NCBI GenBank assembly: GCA_020310875.1
Contig: CM035438.1
Coordinates: 100,512,639-100,576,638 of the forward strand
Direction of reading: 5' to 3'
Origin: Ceratopteris richardii
Lineage: Eukaryota > Streptophyta > Polypodiopsida > Polypodiales > Pteridaceae
Length of the DNA stretch: 64,000 bases
The position numbers and the translations under genes were made by a program. The notes beneath the pieces were generated by a model. The model did no database searches. It was not told the DNA's origin and saw only the letters and a list, made by a program, of their open reading frames with translations. Of the stretch, positions 35,078-47,458 are shown one piece after another (within the stretch, counting starts at the first letter, position 1; every line of letters begins with the position of its first letter).

Positions 35078-36030
35078 AGTCGCGCTGACGAGGGATTTCC
35101 TCAGAGGCCGTGTCTAGGAGACGACTCGGAATTACGTAGTAGATTCCGTGTAACCTTCTACTATCTTTAAAAGTCAGAAGTTGATAAACTATTGCAGTTC
35201 AAGATGCTCATCATTGAGATCAACATTAACGAGTAGTCAAAGATTGAACTTCCTTTCAAATAATTATAGAAAAAAATCAGGAGGAGGCGGGTTGGCACCT
35301 TGGCACTTCTCCTCTCAAGGTTGGGAGTGGGGTTCAACCCTCCACTTTGCAACACGACATCTTCATCATTCATGGTGAGAAGTCTAAATCAAGTTTTTTT
35401 GGAGTGTGAACCTTGAGACATTTGATCATTCAAGAGTTTCTAGTTATCATGTTCAAACGAGTCCTTTCATATAGTCTTAAAGGCCATTTCTTTTTCAATT
35501 CTATTTTAGCGAGCCTTCGATTTTTCTAATCATGATAAACATCTAACCCTTGTCCACTTTCTTAGATAGGGGGATCCTATGAGTGCTATGCTCAGGTTCA
35601 CTTGTATTTCCGATTCATTCAAGCTTTACCACAAGAGTAAATCTTTACAATGTAACTTACTTTAAATATATAACAAAAATTCAAGAGTAATAATCATCAT
35701 ACTATAAATCAAAAATCACTTACAAGTAGTCTTTAGTATACATGAGTGTTGATAATTTTTATATTCTTTTTCTTTAAGCTTTTTTAAAGAATCACAACAA
35801 ATCACTATTGTATATGTAATAAAATAAGTCTATGGCCTAATGATCTGGCCAATTCAAACAGATATGAAATCAAACATCGATGGATCACTCGAGTGAGGTT
35901 TGGCCAAAGAGCTTTAGAACCTTCTAAAATCATCCACTTGAGTTAACTACAATTAATTGGGACATTGGCGCACATGTAGTTACATGGCCGACACATGGAT
36001 GGTTAGAATTCACCCGCCTAAGAAGGCGAT
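35078..36030. other. Upstream region of the SAUR-like gene; no other gene seen
   Basis: Presumed promoter side of the SAUR-like gene, becoming AT-rich after 35400. No auxin-response element cluster was identified by eye. Confidence 0.4.
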
Positions 36031-36034
36031 TCCT

Positions 36035-36150
36035 TGGAGAGAGAGAGAGAGAGAGAGATCTATATATAGAGGCATATGGTTGGGAAGATAGGCATCTCTC
36101 TAGCATGTAGTGGTCATAATCGTTAGTTTCTTGCATTAGTATCAGAGCTC
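36035..36150 (+). mobile_element. Possible LTR end with Met-tRNA type PBS
   Basis: A (GA)n run (36038-36058), a TATA-like CTATATATAG, then CTTGCAT followed by TAGTATCAGAGC near 36134-36145, close to the copia PBS TGGTATCAGAGC. It does not match the 3' LTR of copia E, so it may be a separate decayed element. Confidence 0.35.
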
Positions 36151-37060
36151 AAGGTTGAGCTTCCATGAGGACCTTGATGGGACTACAACATCGTCCTCAT
36201 GCAAGCTTCAATGGAGATCTTGTAGATGCATCTTCTTTCATTATTCTTGGCGACCAATTCGTTTCTCTCATCATATTTGTGTTTGAAACCATCAAATGTC
36301 AAACTCATGCCATAACAATACAGGCATATTGAGCTCTTTAGCACACCAATCTCGCACATATATTATTAATAGTTTGTTGTGTCATATATTATGTATATCT
36401 ATTCACAAGAATATTCGCAACAGCAAAAGAAAAGCAATTCATCAATTTTTCTGATGGTCAGAGACAAGATTCGAAATTGAATCATACGGTTGCGAGTATA
36501 GTGTACACTTTTGTGGATACTGCTTATGTATGTCAATGTGGTCATTGATATAGTGGTTATGTTTTTGCATAAATCCTTTTACATTTGATAAAGAGGGTCA
36601 TGGTGAGATTTTCTTAATTAGGAGACACCCACATGCCAGGGTCTCTTCGATGATGAACCAGCCTCCCCATAGCAGATGTATGATAGTTGTTCATAAGTGC
36701 TCAATAAGCCTAGTTGGCTTCTTTCGGGCAACTGTTTATATACAGTGGAGTCATTGATTCACTATGCATGTAAATATGTTAGTACTGCTCATTTTGCAAA
36801 GGATACTCTAGCAAAATTTTTCCAGATTTTTTGGTTTTGTTAACTATATGATGGTCGATTACTCCTTGATACACTTATTGGTGTGAGCACATTTATTCTC
36901 ACATAATCCTTTTGGTTGGTCATTATTGTCCATTAATTCATTTTTCTAGGAAGACTCTACTAAATTTTTCCCAAAATCTGACATGTGGTCATCCTTTTTT
37001 TAGCCTAAGTGGTGTCTTAGACTTCTCTAGCTCCATTATCATTCTATTTAATTCTCTATC
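36151..37060. other. No gene recognised
   Basis: About 900 bp upstream of copia E gag. It may include leader or LTR sequence of a retroelement, but no repeat partner is in the window. Confidence 0.4.
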
Positions 37061-37062
37061 AT

Positions 37063-37890
37063 CATGGCATCAAAGGTCTCAGGCACGTCTAGTGGATCTA
37101 GTGCCAGTGTTCTGAGAAGGAGCTATAACTTGTAGGGCAAAGTCCATTTTAAGATTCGAAAATTTGATGGCTCAAACTTTGCTCTATGGAAGAATCAGAT
37201 TAAAGATGTGCTGATTCAAAAGAGGCAATGAAGCCAATAAATGGAATCTCAAAGAAGATGATTGGGATGAGTTAGATGAAATGGAAGAAGAAAGTGCAGA
37301 GGAGCTTTGGAAGAAGTTATGCAATACATATGAAAAAGAAACGGCATCAAACAAAGTGTATCTGATGAGAACGTTATATGATCTTTGCATGAAGGACACA
37401 AATAGTGTTGTTGCTCATCTGAATGTGTTTGATGATATATTCTCTTAGTTACATGCTCAAAAAATGGACATGGATAATGAAATGAAAGTAATCTTGTTGT
37501 TATGCACCTTGCCATCATCATGGGATATGTTTTGCACAACTATTAGCAATAGTGCACCTGGTGGTAAATTGGTTTATGATGACATATGTGGAGCACTCTT
37601 GAGTGAGGAGATTCGTAGAAAATCTATGGTTGGCACTCAGAGTGGAGATGCATATAATGTTACTGATTCTTACCAAGGAAATAATCAACAACGTGGCAGG
37701 AGCAAAAACAAGCAAAAGAAGGATCAACGAAATAAGAGTAGAAGTAAATCAGGAAGAGGGATATTGAATGCCATTATTGTCATAAGAAAGGACATATGAA
37801 GAAAAAGTGTTATGTGTTAAAAAATGCTAAAGGTAAAGGGCAAAATGTTGATGGGCATGTTAAACAGTTACCTACATCATCTACTTAAAC
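37063..37890 (+). pseudogene. gag of copia E
   Basis: Begins MASKVSGTSSGS; the Gag signature KIRKFDGSNFALWKNQIKDVL follows, then ELWKKLCNTYEKETASNKVYL and VILLLCTLPSSWDMF. A zinc-knuckle remnant (CHYCHKKGHMKKKC-like, in a shifted frame) is near 37765-37810. Stops at about 37132 and 37448 and frame changes near 37230 and 37790 break it. Confidence 0.8.
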
Positions 37891-37959
37891 CATGAAGATT
37901 GAAGAAAGCAATGCTATTTTTGATGATGCTAATTTGTTGACACTTGACAGTATTGTGGC

Positions 37960-39130
37960 TACTGAGGCTCTTATGTCTGGTTCTCTTTCCCACACATGGC
38001 TACTAGATTCTGGTGCTTCTTTCCATGTAACACCACAAAGAGAGTAGTTCTCTACGTATGTAGCAAAGAATCTCGGTATTGTGAGACTTGGTGATTCTTA
38101 TCAATGTGATGTTGTCCGGATTGGAGATGTGGTTGAGTAGTTGATTGATGGTTCAAAATTTGCTATGCATACTCTATACCATGTACCTTAGTTATCATGC
38201 ACGTTGATGTCAATCGGTCAACCTGATGACCTTGGTCTATGTCCATCCCTTTCGCATATCAAAGGGCAATATGGTTATTGCAAAAGGAAGCAAAGTTGAC
38301 TCACTTTATCCTTTATTTGTATCATAGAAAGAAAACTTGTTAGCTATTATTGAGCAGCCTATGGCTTGTATTTGGCATGGTTTTTTAGGCCATATATCTC
38401 GTAATGGAATGGAAAATATTTCTCCTTTTGGATACTTGTGTTATCTTTCTCTAATTTTTCATTTTGTGAGCTTTGTCAATATAGAAAGCAAACTAGAAAT
38501 GTGCATAGATCACACATTGACTCTTCAATTCAACCTTTAGATCTTATTCATACAGATGTGTGTGGTCCTATGCGCACAAGGTCATTAGGTGGTTCTCTTT
38601 ACTTTGTTAGTTTCATAGATTGTGCTACTAGAAAAGTCTGGCTATATCCTATCAAATCGAAGGATGAGGTATTCCCTACTTTCAGATCATGGCTTGCTTT
38701 ATTTGAGACTCAAAAAGGATCTAAGCTCAAAGCTTTACGTTCAAGTAATGGGGGTGAGTATACCTCACATGAATTCAGCATTTTCTGCTAGTGTAGAGCA
38801 ATTCGTAGAGAGTCTACAGCTCCTTATACCCCACTATAGAATGGTGTAGCCAAAAGGATGAATAGAACTATTCAAGATAGAGTAGTTTCTATGCTTCATT
38901 ATGCAAACCCTTCATACGGCTTTTGGGCAGAAGCAGTATTGACTATAGTTCATGTGATTAACCTTTCACCTAGTACTGCCAAAGTTCTGAAAGTGGCACA
39001 AGATTTATGGAGAGGGAAGCCACCATATTATAATCATCTTCGAGTTTTTGGGTGTGAAGAATATTGTTTATATACCCAAGAATCTTAGACAAAAAATGGA
39101 CCATAAGCCAAAGAAATGCATTTTTCTTGG
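37960..39130 (+). pseudogene. Protease and integrase of copia E
   Basis: Protease active site TWLLDSGASFHVTP near 37998-38040. GAG-pre-integrase IWHGFLGHISRNGM near 38370-38410. Integrase core with D in LIHTDVCGP and D/G in RSSNGGEYTS (the expected Asp is Asn), then NGVAKRMNRT where Glu is replaced by Lys. C-terminal VFGCEEYCLY near 39050. Two of the three catalytic acidic residues are therefore altered in addition to multiple stops. Confidence 0.8.
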
Positions 39131-39449
39131 ATATGGTTGAGAAGAACAATTTGGAAATTGCTTATGGGATCCTAAAACATGGCCAGTGATCAGAAGTAGT
39201 GATGTCATTTTCAATGAGTCTAAGATGCATAAACAAACCATTACGGAGGTTGAAATGAGAAGAGTCATGTTTGAGGATACTAGTCCTCCAGTTAGCATGC
39301 ATAAAAATGTTACACATAGGGATGTTCAAGAGAATGTCTGATCAAATCAGTCTACAAATGTTCTTGTTTAGCAACCATTGAGATGCTCTGCACGCGTCTC
39401 ACATCCACCTCATATATATGTTATAGGTTTAGATTTTGTTATTCTAACA

Positions 39450-40905
39450 GATGCGTGTGAGCCTTCTTGCTACAAAGAGGCTATGCAAACAGACGATCAT
39501 GTCAAGTGGGAGCATGCCATGAAGAGTGAGTTGGATTCTATTCACCAGAATGGTACTTGGGATTTAGTACCTTGCCAAAGGGCAGGAAAGCTTTACCATG
39601 TAAATGGGTATATAAGCTAGACTTCGCATCAGATAGTGCTTCTCCAAAGTATAAAACATGACTTGTTGCAAAGGGTTTTAAGCAACAACATGGTGTTGAT
39701 TTTGAGGAAATCTTCTCTCTAGCGATCAACATGACTATCTTACAAATGTTGCTTGGATTTGTTGCAATGAAGGACTTAGAGTTAGTCCAAATGGATGTGA
39801 AAACTTCTTTCTTGCATGGAGATCTTATAGATGAGATCCATATGGCACAACCAGATGGTTATGTAGTTCCTAGCAAAGAAGGTTTAGTTTGTAAGCTCAA
39901 GAAGTGCTTATATGGACTCAAAGAGTCCCCCTAGACAATGGTACCAAAATTGTGATGCTTTTATGAAGTCTCAAGGCTATTCTCAAACCAATGAGGGTCA
40001 TTGTCTCTACATAAAGAGATGTTCAGATGGCAACTTGATATGCTTGATACTTTATGTCGATAATATATTGATTGCTAGGAAGTCCTCTTATGACATCAAT
40101 TCTCAAAAAGAAGTTGAGTCAAACATTTGATATGAAGGATTTGGGGGATGCCAAACATATTCTTGGCATGCGCGTTACTCGTGATAGGAGTAAAAGATGC
40201 ATATACTTGTCTCAAAGTGAATACATATCCTAAGTACTTCATAGGTTCAATATGCAAGGTGGAAAGGCATTGAGTACACCTTTACCCACATATGTGAAAT
40301 TGAGCAAGGATAATTGCCCCAAATCAGATGAGAAAAAGGAATTCATGACCAAAATTCCTTATCAATCTACTATTGGAAGTCTCATGTATGCTATGGTAGC
40401 TACGAGACTAGACATTGCATTTGTAGTGGGAGTTGTGATGAGATATATGTCTAGTCCTGGCAAGCAACATTGGGAAGCGGTCAAGATGATTTTGAGATAT
40501 CTAAGTGGCACTAAGGACAAGTTTTTATTCTTAGGTAGAGGGAAAGCATCCATTATTGGTTACATAGATTGTGACTATGCTGGTAGTGTAGACAATCGCA
40601 AGTCTACATCAAGGTAAACTGAAGGTATTTTCTCTTGGAGATCTCATCTTCAAGAATGTAAAAATGTTTCCACCATAGAAGTAGAGTATGTTGCAACAAA
40701 TGAGGCATGTAAGGAAGCATTGTGGCTTTCTTGTCTTGCTTGTTATATGGGTCTACCTTAGCATGTACCTCATTTGCACATTTAGGTGAGCTATCACTTC
40801 ATTAGAGATTTCTTAGCCATCGAGCACATTATTCTTGAGAAAGTTCATACTCAAGATAATGTTGCAAATGCTTTGACCAAAGCTCTACCATAGGATAGCT
40901 TTCGA
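39450..40905 (+). pseudogene. Reverse transcriptase and RNase H of copia E
   Basis: RT: WEHAMKSELDSIHQNGTWDLV, LVQMDVKTSFLHGDL, KKCLYGLKESP, and the catalytic LILYVDNILIA near 40045-40075 (YVDN, second Asp lost). RNase H: YIDCDYAGSVDNRKSTS, then EYVATNEACKEALW near 40690 and the Asp-rich TKAL tail near 40880. Frameshifts lie near 39610, 39935 and 40110. Confidence 0.85.
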
Positions 40906-41071
40906 CATTGTTGTCACTTGATGGGGGTTACTTGATTCATGATCTTACACAATTACTTGTTTACTGTGTAACATGCCCATCAGGTGGGAGGTATAGTTTG
41001 TATACTTACATTCAAGTATTCTTTATCATTCTTCATTTTTATCCCATAGTTACTTGGTCATATTGGCCTTT

Positions 41072-41340
41072 AGTGGGAGATTGTTACCGTTAGTGTCCAT
41101 GTGAAATGCCAAATGTCCATTGGACATTTTGTATATGTTCTTTAATAAAACATATAGTGGCCTATTCAACCAGAGACTATATGTTTGACTGCATTTGTAG
41201 CACCTAAGAACTCTCTATTTGTGCTTCCTGTGTAATATGATTCTTGCGTATTCTTCAACCTCTATGCGAAGTAATGTGTGCAACACCTTATTCTCGGTTT
41301 TCTACTCTGAGGATATCATCGTGGAGCTCTCAAGAAGGAG
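41072..41340 (+). repeat. Polypurine tract and partial 3' LTR of copia E
   Basis: AGTGGGAGAT then TGTTACCGTTAG; the end of the LTR could not be fixed because no 5' LTR is available for comparison. Confidence 0.6.
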
Positions 41341-41364
41341 AGCACGCTATCATGCATCATCATT

Positions 41365-41560
41365 GAAATACTTCATAGATCATCTAAAGCTAGTTTCAAT
41401 CACACAGGTAGGTCATGGCCACAACAACTTAGTGATTATCCCTACATGCTAAGTTTAGAAACAAGTGATTCAGAAATGTCTTATAGCATGGAGAGACCCA
41501 TGGGTAGCTCAAGCATTGCCTAATTATTGATACTAGAAGGTCCTTGTAAAATTCAATTGG
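41365..41560 (+). pseudogene. gag N-terminal fragment of a D-family gypsy (D-prime, left part)
   Basis: Aligns with element D gag at about 44940-45130: shared GCTAGT.TCAATCACAC, GAAACAAGTGATTC and ATGGAGAGACC blocks, and TCCTTG/AAAATTCAATTGG at the end. Copia A-prime LTR starts immediately after at 41561. The rest of D-prime resumes at about 61920. Confidence 0.75.
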
Positions 41561-42526
41561 TGATGGAGAGTGTTAATCTCCAAAATCACAAGTTATCCTT
41601 GATGTTAGAGTACCTCTATATCAACAAAAACTCAAAACCTTAACCAATTTTGCAACCAATGCCAAATCATCAAGATTTTATCTAACTGTGAAGGAAGACC
41701 AAATGTGTAAAGTTTTTAATGAAACTTTGTATAAATTGTCGTCCTAAAGGTTGCGCACCTTCTCCAAGTTAAAACTTCTCAAAAGGTTTAGTAAATCTTG
41801 AGATTTACTCCAAACAATTCACCTACTTCTAAAATTGTACTTCTCTACAATCGACTTTGACACCTGCAACTTCTAATGCATAGTTCTCTTAAATTAGAAC
41901 CCATTTATTCAATGCTTTTAGACATAGGTAGCTTACTTTCCAAGTTAAAGAATGAGTGCTTTGTTGCTCAAAACTTTACACTATGGAAGGAGAATTGACC
42001 AAAACATTATCATCGAATTTGCATCTACTGCAGTCTTCTCTTCTTCACATTTACACATGTAAATGTTCCTACTCTCAATTCTCTCAACTTGATCACAATT
42101 AGGATCTGAAAATTTGTACAGAGGTCAATAAACTATAGACTTAGACTTATACAAAAGAATTTCACAAAAGAATGAACACAGAAGGAGCACTGAGCAAACT
42201 ATCGGGCGCAACTTTTCTTCTATTCAAGAAAACATTACATCTGTTTGATGAGAGATATTCTCTTCACTTCTAAAGTGCCTAATGACTCTTACAACTTGTC
42301 ATTCATCATCTCTCATACATGCCCTAAATTTTTACTTGTATATATAGGCATATATGTTCTAACTCCTAACCATAACAAAGGTATAAGTGAGTTAATTATA
42401 AGTCTAGTGTACATGTATATACAAGACTTCATTCTCTAACCATGTACTAACTTCAAGATTCATATATTTGTCTTTGCTTCATCCTTTGACTTCAACCCTT
42501 TGTATAAAACATCCATTGATGGTTGT
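41561..42526 (-). repeat. 3' LTR of copia A-prime (split by element D)
   Basis: Starts TGATGGAGAGTG like the other family A LTRs. At 42526 it is cut by element D and the last bases, ending CACCAACA, are at 58617-58628. Preceding ATTGG (41556-41560) would be its target duplication; the other copy is lost because the 5' half of the element is missing. Confidence 0.9.
42522..42526. other. Target-site duplication of element D (left)
   Basis: GTTGT, identical to 58612-58616. Confidence 0.9.
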
Positions 42527-43105
42527 TGTTGGCATCATATGGGGAGAAGCAAGTACGACATACATGCAGATCTAGCACTAAGGCAACCCATTAAATTTTT
42601 CCAAACCTTACACCATTTTAAAAGTGATTCTCATCACTAAAAACCCTTGTAAATATCATTTCACCTTTTTGTAGCTCCATTTTGTACAAGCCGAGGAGTC
42701 CTCGAGCTTGAGGAGCCTTAGAAGTAGTTGCCTGCCAATTTTCATATTTTTTAGATCTCGTTTGAGCCCTCGAATAAGCCCTGGAACCTAATTTTTAACT
42801 AGGTCGGACACTAGGTCTGGACAGGGCCAAAGCTAGTCAAAAACTATAAATAGAGCTAGAGAGCTCATTTTTGGGGCTAGCTTCTTCTAGTTTTGAGCTT
42901 GTATGAGAACTTTGTTGCAATAGAAGTGATTCCATTGTCTTACTCTCTTTGTTCTTGCCGTGTGTGCGCGTGTGTGTGTATGTGTGTGCATGTTAGTGTG
43001 CTTCTCACTCACACATTTGTGCCTTCACTTGCTCGAGGTCTTCATACCATCCTCATGTCTTCCCGAATTGACATTAAAGGAGGTGCTACTCATCACTGAG
43101 CTACA
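42527..43105 (+). repeat. 5' LTR of element D
   Basis: TGTTGGCATCATATGG to CACTGAGCTACA, 579 bp. Contains a TATA box and a short GTGTGTGTATG run that differs in length between the two LTRs. Confidence 0.95.
42845..42852 (+). promoter_or_regulatory. TATA box of element D
   Basis: TATAAATA, conserved at 58349-58356 in the 3' LTR. The transcription start would lie about 30 bp downstream, leaving roughly 225 bp of R/U5. Confidence 0.65.
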
Positions 43106-43113
43106 CCAAATTT

Positions 43114-43131
43114 TGGCGCCGTTGCCGGGGA
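43114..43131 (+). other. PBS of element D
   Basis: TGGCGCCGTTGCCGGGGA, 8 bases after the LTR. This is the widespread plant gypsy primer site, usually attributed to tRNA-Asp. Confidence 0.9.
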
Positions 43132-44836
43132 ACGAGCTTTGAGGACGAGCGTGTGATGGTAAGACGTAGAGAGGACGCGTTGGAATGGTAAGTAGGAGGT
43201 AAATTTCTGATTTTTTTTTCCATCTCCATCTCCATCTTCATCTCCATCTTCACCTCCATCTTCATCTTCTTCACCACCTTGTATTCCCACTTCCAAATCA
43301 TTTCCCTCATTTGCTTTGTGCGAGTTTGAGAGAGAGCGAGTGTGTGTACTTGTTTGTGTGTTTTCTGTATGTTTCTTGCAGGTTTCAGCTCCATCATCAT
43401 CTCCAGCAAGCTCAGCAGGTACGGATTTTTGTCTGCGCAAGCCCCGAGGCGTCGAGCTCGAGCTATCGTGACACTCCAAAAACTTCACCCGATCACGATT
43501 TTGAGTGCACCACGACACTGCGCAGGCCTAGAGCTCCTAGGATCACTAGACAGAACACCAAAATTCACCATAACCCGACCTATCACGACACCTCAAAGTA
43601 TCGCGATACCCACGACTGATCGCGACACCTCGAAGTATCGCGACACACCGAAGTATCGCGACACTCCCGACCTATCGCGACACCTCGAAGTATCGCGACA
43701 CCCCGACTTATCGCGACACCCCGACCTATCGTGACACCTTGAAGTATCGCGACACACCGACCCCACCTATCGCGACACCCCGACCTATCGCGACACCCCG
43801 ACTTATCGCGACACCCCGACTTATCACGACACCCCGACCTATCGCGACACCCCGACTTATCGCGACACCCCGACCTATCGTGACACCCCGACCTATCGCG
43901 ACACCCCGACTTATCGCGACACCCGACCTATTGCGACACCCCGACTTATCGCGACATCTCCACCTATCGTGACACTTCAACCCGACCTATCGCGATACAT
44001 GGGCTTAACGCATGAAAATTTTAGAGTGAATTGGTTGAGTGAATTGAGGTATATTTGGGCTTAATTTTGGATACATGATAACATTAGAGCCTTAGGAGTG
44101 GGCAAAATACCTAGAAACCAGGGAGAAAATCTCCTGAACCCAGAGAGTCTGTTTTGACCCCTAAGTGCCTGATTGGTCATAACTTCACCATACGAACTCC
44201 AATTGATGAGATTTTGGTCTCGTTGGAAAGCTGGTTAAGAATCCTACGTGGACCTCAACTAGTTTTTGTAAAAATCATACATGGAGTTTTAGAACATGTA
44301 TTTTTAAGTTGACCATTAGGTGGAACTAGGTGGTCATAAGATTTTGGGGGTACAGTGAGTTACTCCAAGGGGGGCCCATAATTGATGATGTGTGTCTTTC
44401 AATTCATTGTGGTAAATGAGCTATATTAACTTGTGAAATTTTGCAGGAACATTGCGTGCACTGAAGGTATTCCAAGGCAGGCTAGCAAGGGTGAGTACCA
44501 AGCTTGGGAGAAGGCTTCCTGGGCTGGTGTAGCAGTCTGAGCAACCAGAGTATTGAGGTTGGGAGTTCTCTCAACCCTCCTTTGTCAATTCTTAGCCTAG
44601 GCTAAGTACGACTTAGGTGTGGTAATTAATTAGGTCAACGTCAGGCAAGAAATAATTCTAAGAGAACTAATCAACCAAGTGCAAGCATTAAGTAGGTCTT
44701 AAGTGCAAAAACCCCAAGGGACAAAAGTAAACTTGAATCGATTACTTATCAAGTGCGAAATTCACTTAAGTATTCCTGACGACGTGATAGCAGACAAGAT
44801 CATAAACATAATAATCAACTAAAAGGAACAAAGTGA
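43132..44836 (+). other. Long untranslated leader of element D
   Basis: 1.7 kb between PBS and gag, with no convincing gene. It holds a pyrimidine-rich stretch (43215-43300), a CpG-rich minisatellite (listed separately) and a unique segment before gag. Confidence 0.7.
43572..43998 (+). repeat. 18-bp CpG-rich minisatellite in the element D leader
   Basis: Over twenty copies of CGCGACACCCCGACYTAT with variants. Each unit carries TCGCGA or its CpG-decayed forms (TCGTGA, TCACGA). The first part mixes in TCGAAGTA-type units. Confidence 0.95.
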
Positions 44837-44899
44837 TTGGTGCCAATTAACTTGCAAGGAGAGTATACTTGGGACCAAGGGGGTAGAGAAACCAGGCAT

Positions 44900-46588
44900 A
44901 TGAACCTTAGGTCAGGTAGACACTTAGGCCGAGACAGACAAAGCCTTAGATCTTCTGAAGCTAGTGTCAATCACACTGCTAAGTCTTGGGCCCAGCAGTT
45001 GAGTGCTTACCCATACACTCCCCGATCAGAAACAAGTGATTCTGAGATGTCCTATAACATGGAGAGACCTGTAGGTAGTTCAGGGGTGGCTTATCTAGAA
45101 AAGCCAAAAGGACCTTACAAGACTCAATTGGAATACATCAGGACTAATCGTCTAGGTGCTCGCATCTACGAAGACGGCCTGAGAAGATCTGTGGTCCAGA
45201 GTAAGAACCCCGATCAACCCCATGGACTAGAACACCCGGTAGTCAAGTTTGAGAATGGAGTATACCTAGATAAAGAGGGGACTATATATGTAGTCACCAC
45301 TCTTCCTGATAGAACAGATGAGTTTGGAAATGTGATTGCGGAGACTGACATGGTTGATATAGAGCAAGGGAATTTAGAGAGAGAGCCAAGAACTCCCCGT
45401 GGTAAATCCGTCTTGACCAGAATCATGACTCCAGAGTGGATTCCACAGGATAATAAAAGCATAGATTTTCTTTTAAATCGAGAAACTGGTGAGGCTTTTT
45501 GGAGGTATAAACCTGCCCAGCCTCAAGAAGTAAGTGCTCTCACAATCTATGAGTTTAAAGACCCTGACAGCCCAGGCAAAGTAACCTACCTAGACAATAC
45601 ACGGTCCAATATGTCCAACAGTCACCAAGGAGCTGGCACCTCCCAGGCTCATGGAGCTGAAGGAGATAGAAGTAGAGACAGGCCTGAGGTAAGCTTTGCC
45701 AACCCCCAAGGAAGAGAAAGAAGGAGAACAGGGACGGATAGAGAAGAAACCGAGAGATTTAGAGACCCAAGGAACCAAAGAAATGCTGATGATTTTCCTT
45801 TGCCAAGGCCAAGAGAACACACTAGGACCCTCAGGCCAACTCAACTGGTGAAGTCCATGAAGAATTACTTCGATGGCACTGGAGACCCTTATGACCATGT
45901 GGCAAAATTTAGGCAAGTCTTGAAAGCTGAGCAGGTAGAGGACATATTCACATAATATAATGCTTTTGGTCTAACCCTTAGGAACACTGCCCTTACGTGG
46001 TTCCAACCATTGAACGAGAGGCATTTCAAAAACATAGACCAGCTCCTAGAGGCATTTATCATTGAGTTTTCTAAGAGCGGCATAAGGCACAACACTTCCT
46101 TACTAATTCATAGCTTCAAGCAAACACCTCAAGAGACGGTCAGACTAGCAGGAAGACGGTTTAGGCAATACCTAGAGAGGTGCCCGATGCCTGAGCTACC
46201 CACACCAGCCAAGCAAGTGGCTTTGTTCTTAGATGGATTGCTGAGCACCAAGCTCAGGTCATATGTGTATCTGAAGGACCCCAGAACTATAGAAGAGTGT
46301 GTGCGCATGTGCATAGACATTGAGGATAATCTAGGTGAGGAGTTAGAACTATCAAAAATCTATAAGGATTCGGATAGCTCTAGTAGCCTCACATCTGGTC
46401 AATCGACATCCATTGAGGAACTTGCAGAGAAGGTAGCTCAAAAACTAGGTGTCTCTAGCAAACAAATTCCAAGATTCACCCCAGTTAAGCGGTGCTACAC
46501 TTGTGGTGGTGACCATATGGCAAATGTATGTCCCATTATGGCCCAACCCCAGGTGAATCCTAGTAGCCAGTACTGCACCATAGAGTGA
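44900..46588 (+). pseudogene. gag of element D
   Basis: Frame opens after a stop at 44834; the first ATG (44900) gives MNLRSGRHLG, a plausible start because LRSGR near the N-terminus is common in this gypsy group. The capsid-type Gag domain runs from about 45855 (MKNYFDGTGDPYDHVAKFRQ) past an in-frame TAA at 45953 (ALTWFQPLNERHFKNIDQLL, QETVRLAGRRFRQYLERC) to about 46340. A zinc knuckle CYTCGGDHMANVC is at 46495-46533. A TGA at 46586 ends the segment, but similar sequence with another knuckle-like region continues in the same frame. Role: particle assembly and RNA packaging. Confidence 0.85.
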
Positions 46589-47413
46589 AGGTACACCAAC
46601 CACACTGCACAGGACTGCCCATATAACAAACAAACTGTTAGGCAAAATTACCCTCAGCCATATCCACAACATGGTAGATACCAGAATCAGCACCCACCAC
46701 AACAATACAACAGACCACAGCAAACTTATCAGCCACCTTATCAAGGGCAGTAGAGACCTCAACCAGTCCTAGTGCAGCAACCCCCTGCTCCAACCAATGT
46801 GATCCCAGTGAAATATGCATCTACTGAAGAAAATCCGAACAGAGCCATAGTCCCAGTCACCCCAGTGCTATCAGACAGTGATCCAAGTGACCATACTCCA
46901 CACATATTGATAGCCCACAGGCTTACTACATGCAGTCACCCGAGCATAACGAGTCATACTATTATGAGGACCCCCACCCCTCCACCACCTTTCCCTTTAC
47001 CCGCCAATCCATCTTCTTCCATTCCTCAACCTTTCAATACACCACCCTTAACCCACCCACCACCCCCTAGAGTAGGATCAGTGCTAGCTGACCCCACTCC
47101 TGAAGACATAGACATGATGCTTAAGGCATATCAGGCCAGAATCCAAGAAGGGCCAAATGTGACGGATCATGACAAGTGCTACCCTAGAGCTGACCTAGAG
47201 ATAGAGAGAACCAAGTTGTGTGCAAAAATGGTCGCATTGGCTCAGACCATGTTTGAAGTCAGTCACCTTTTCAACCACTCAGGCTCAGCTAAGACACAAT
47301 TGCACTTGGATGGACTCCTAGAGAAGTTAGAGAGCATAATTGCAAGATCTGCCAAGGAAGACAAAAATCAAGAAAGAGATGAGGCAAGCAAAGACATAAG
47401 CCATCCCCCATAG
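46589..47413 (+). pseudogene. gag-pol linker of element D
   Basis: Same frame as gag. A Gln/Tyr/Pro-rich stretch (46620-46770) is interrupted by TAG at 46751, followed by a Pro-rich stretch (PTPPPPFPLPANPS) and a conserved block (SVLADPTPEDIDMMLKAYQA to LHLDGLLEKLE, about 47065-47340). That block recurs in D-prime at 62095-62355, so it is a real protein segment of the family. TAG at 47411 ends it. Function unknown. Confidence 0.7.
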
Positions 47414-47458
47414 GAAGCTTATGTTCCCAATTCCACTGAACCAGACACCTCCTCTTCT

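Larger units (their letters stand above)
37063..41340 (+). mobile_element. Ty1/copia element E, degenerate, 5' LTR not identified
   Basis: Plus-strand copia with gag, protease, integrase, RT and RNase H in order, a polypurine tract (AGTGGGAGAT, 41072-41081) and the start of a 3' LTR (TGTTACCG, 41082). It is older or more decayed than copia A: stops occur roughly every 100-300 bp. Its 3' border is blurred; gypsy D-like gag sequence begins by about 41365. Confidence 0.85.

Noticed and set aside
35276..35345. Another SINE or tRNA-like B box (GGTTCAACCCT)
   Set aside because: No matching A box at the right spacing; a single short motif is not enough.
36035..36150. 5' LTR of copia E
   Set aside because: No similarity to the 3' LTR starting at 41082, and about 900 bp separate its PBS from gag; listed only as a possible separate element.
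43311..43980. Open frames of 77-130 codons across the element D leader (RDTPKYRDT-type and IATPRLIATPRP-type repeats)
   Set aside because: An 18-bp unit keeps frames open on both strands; no start context or domain. Treated as a minisatellite.
43560..44000. CRISPR-like array
   Set aside because: Units are contiguous 18-bp tandem repeats without unique spacers, in a plant retrotransposon leader.
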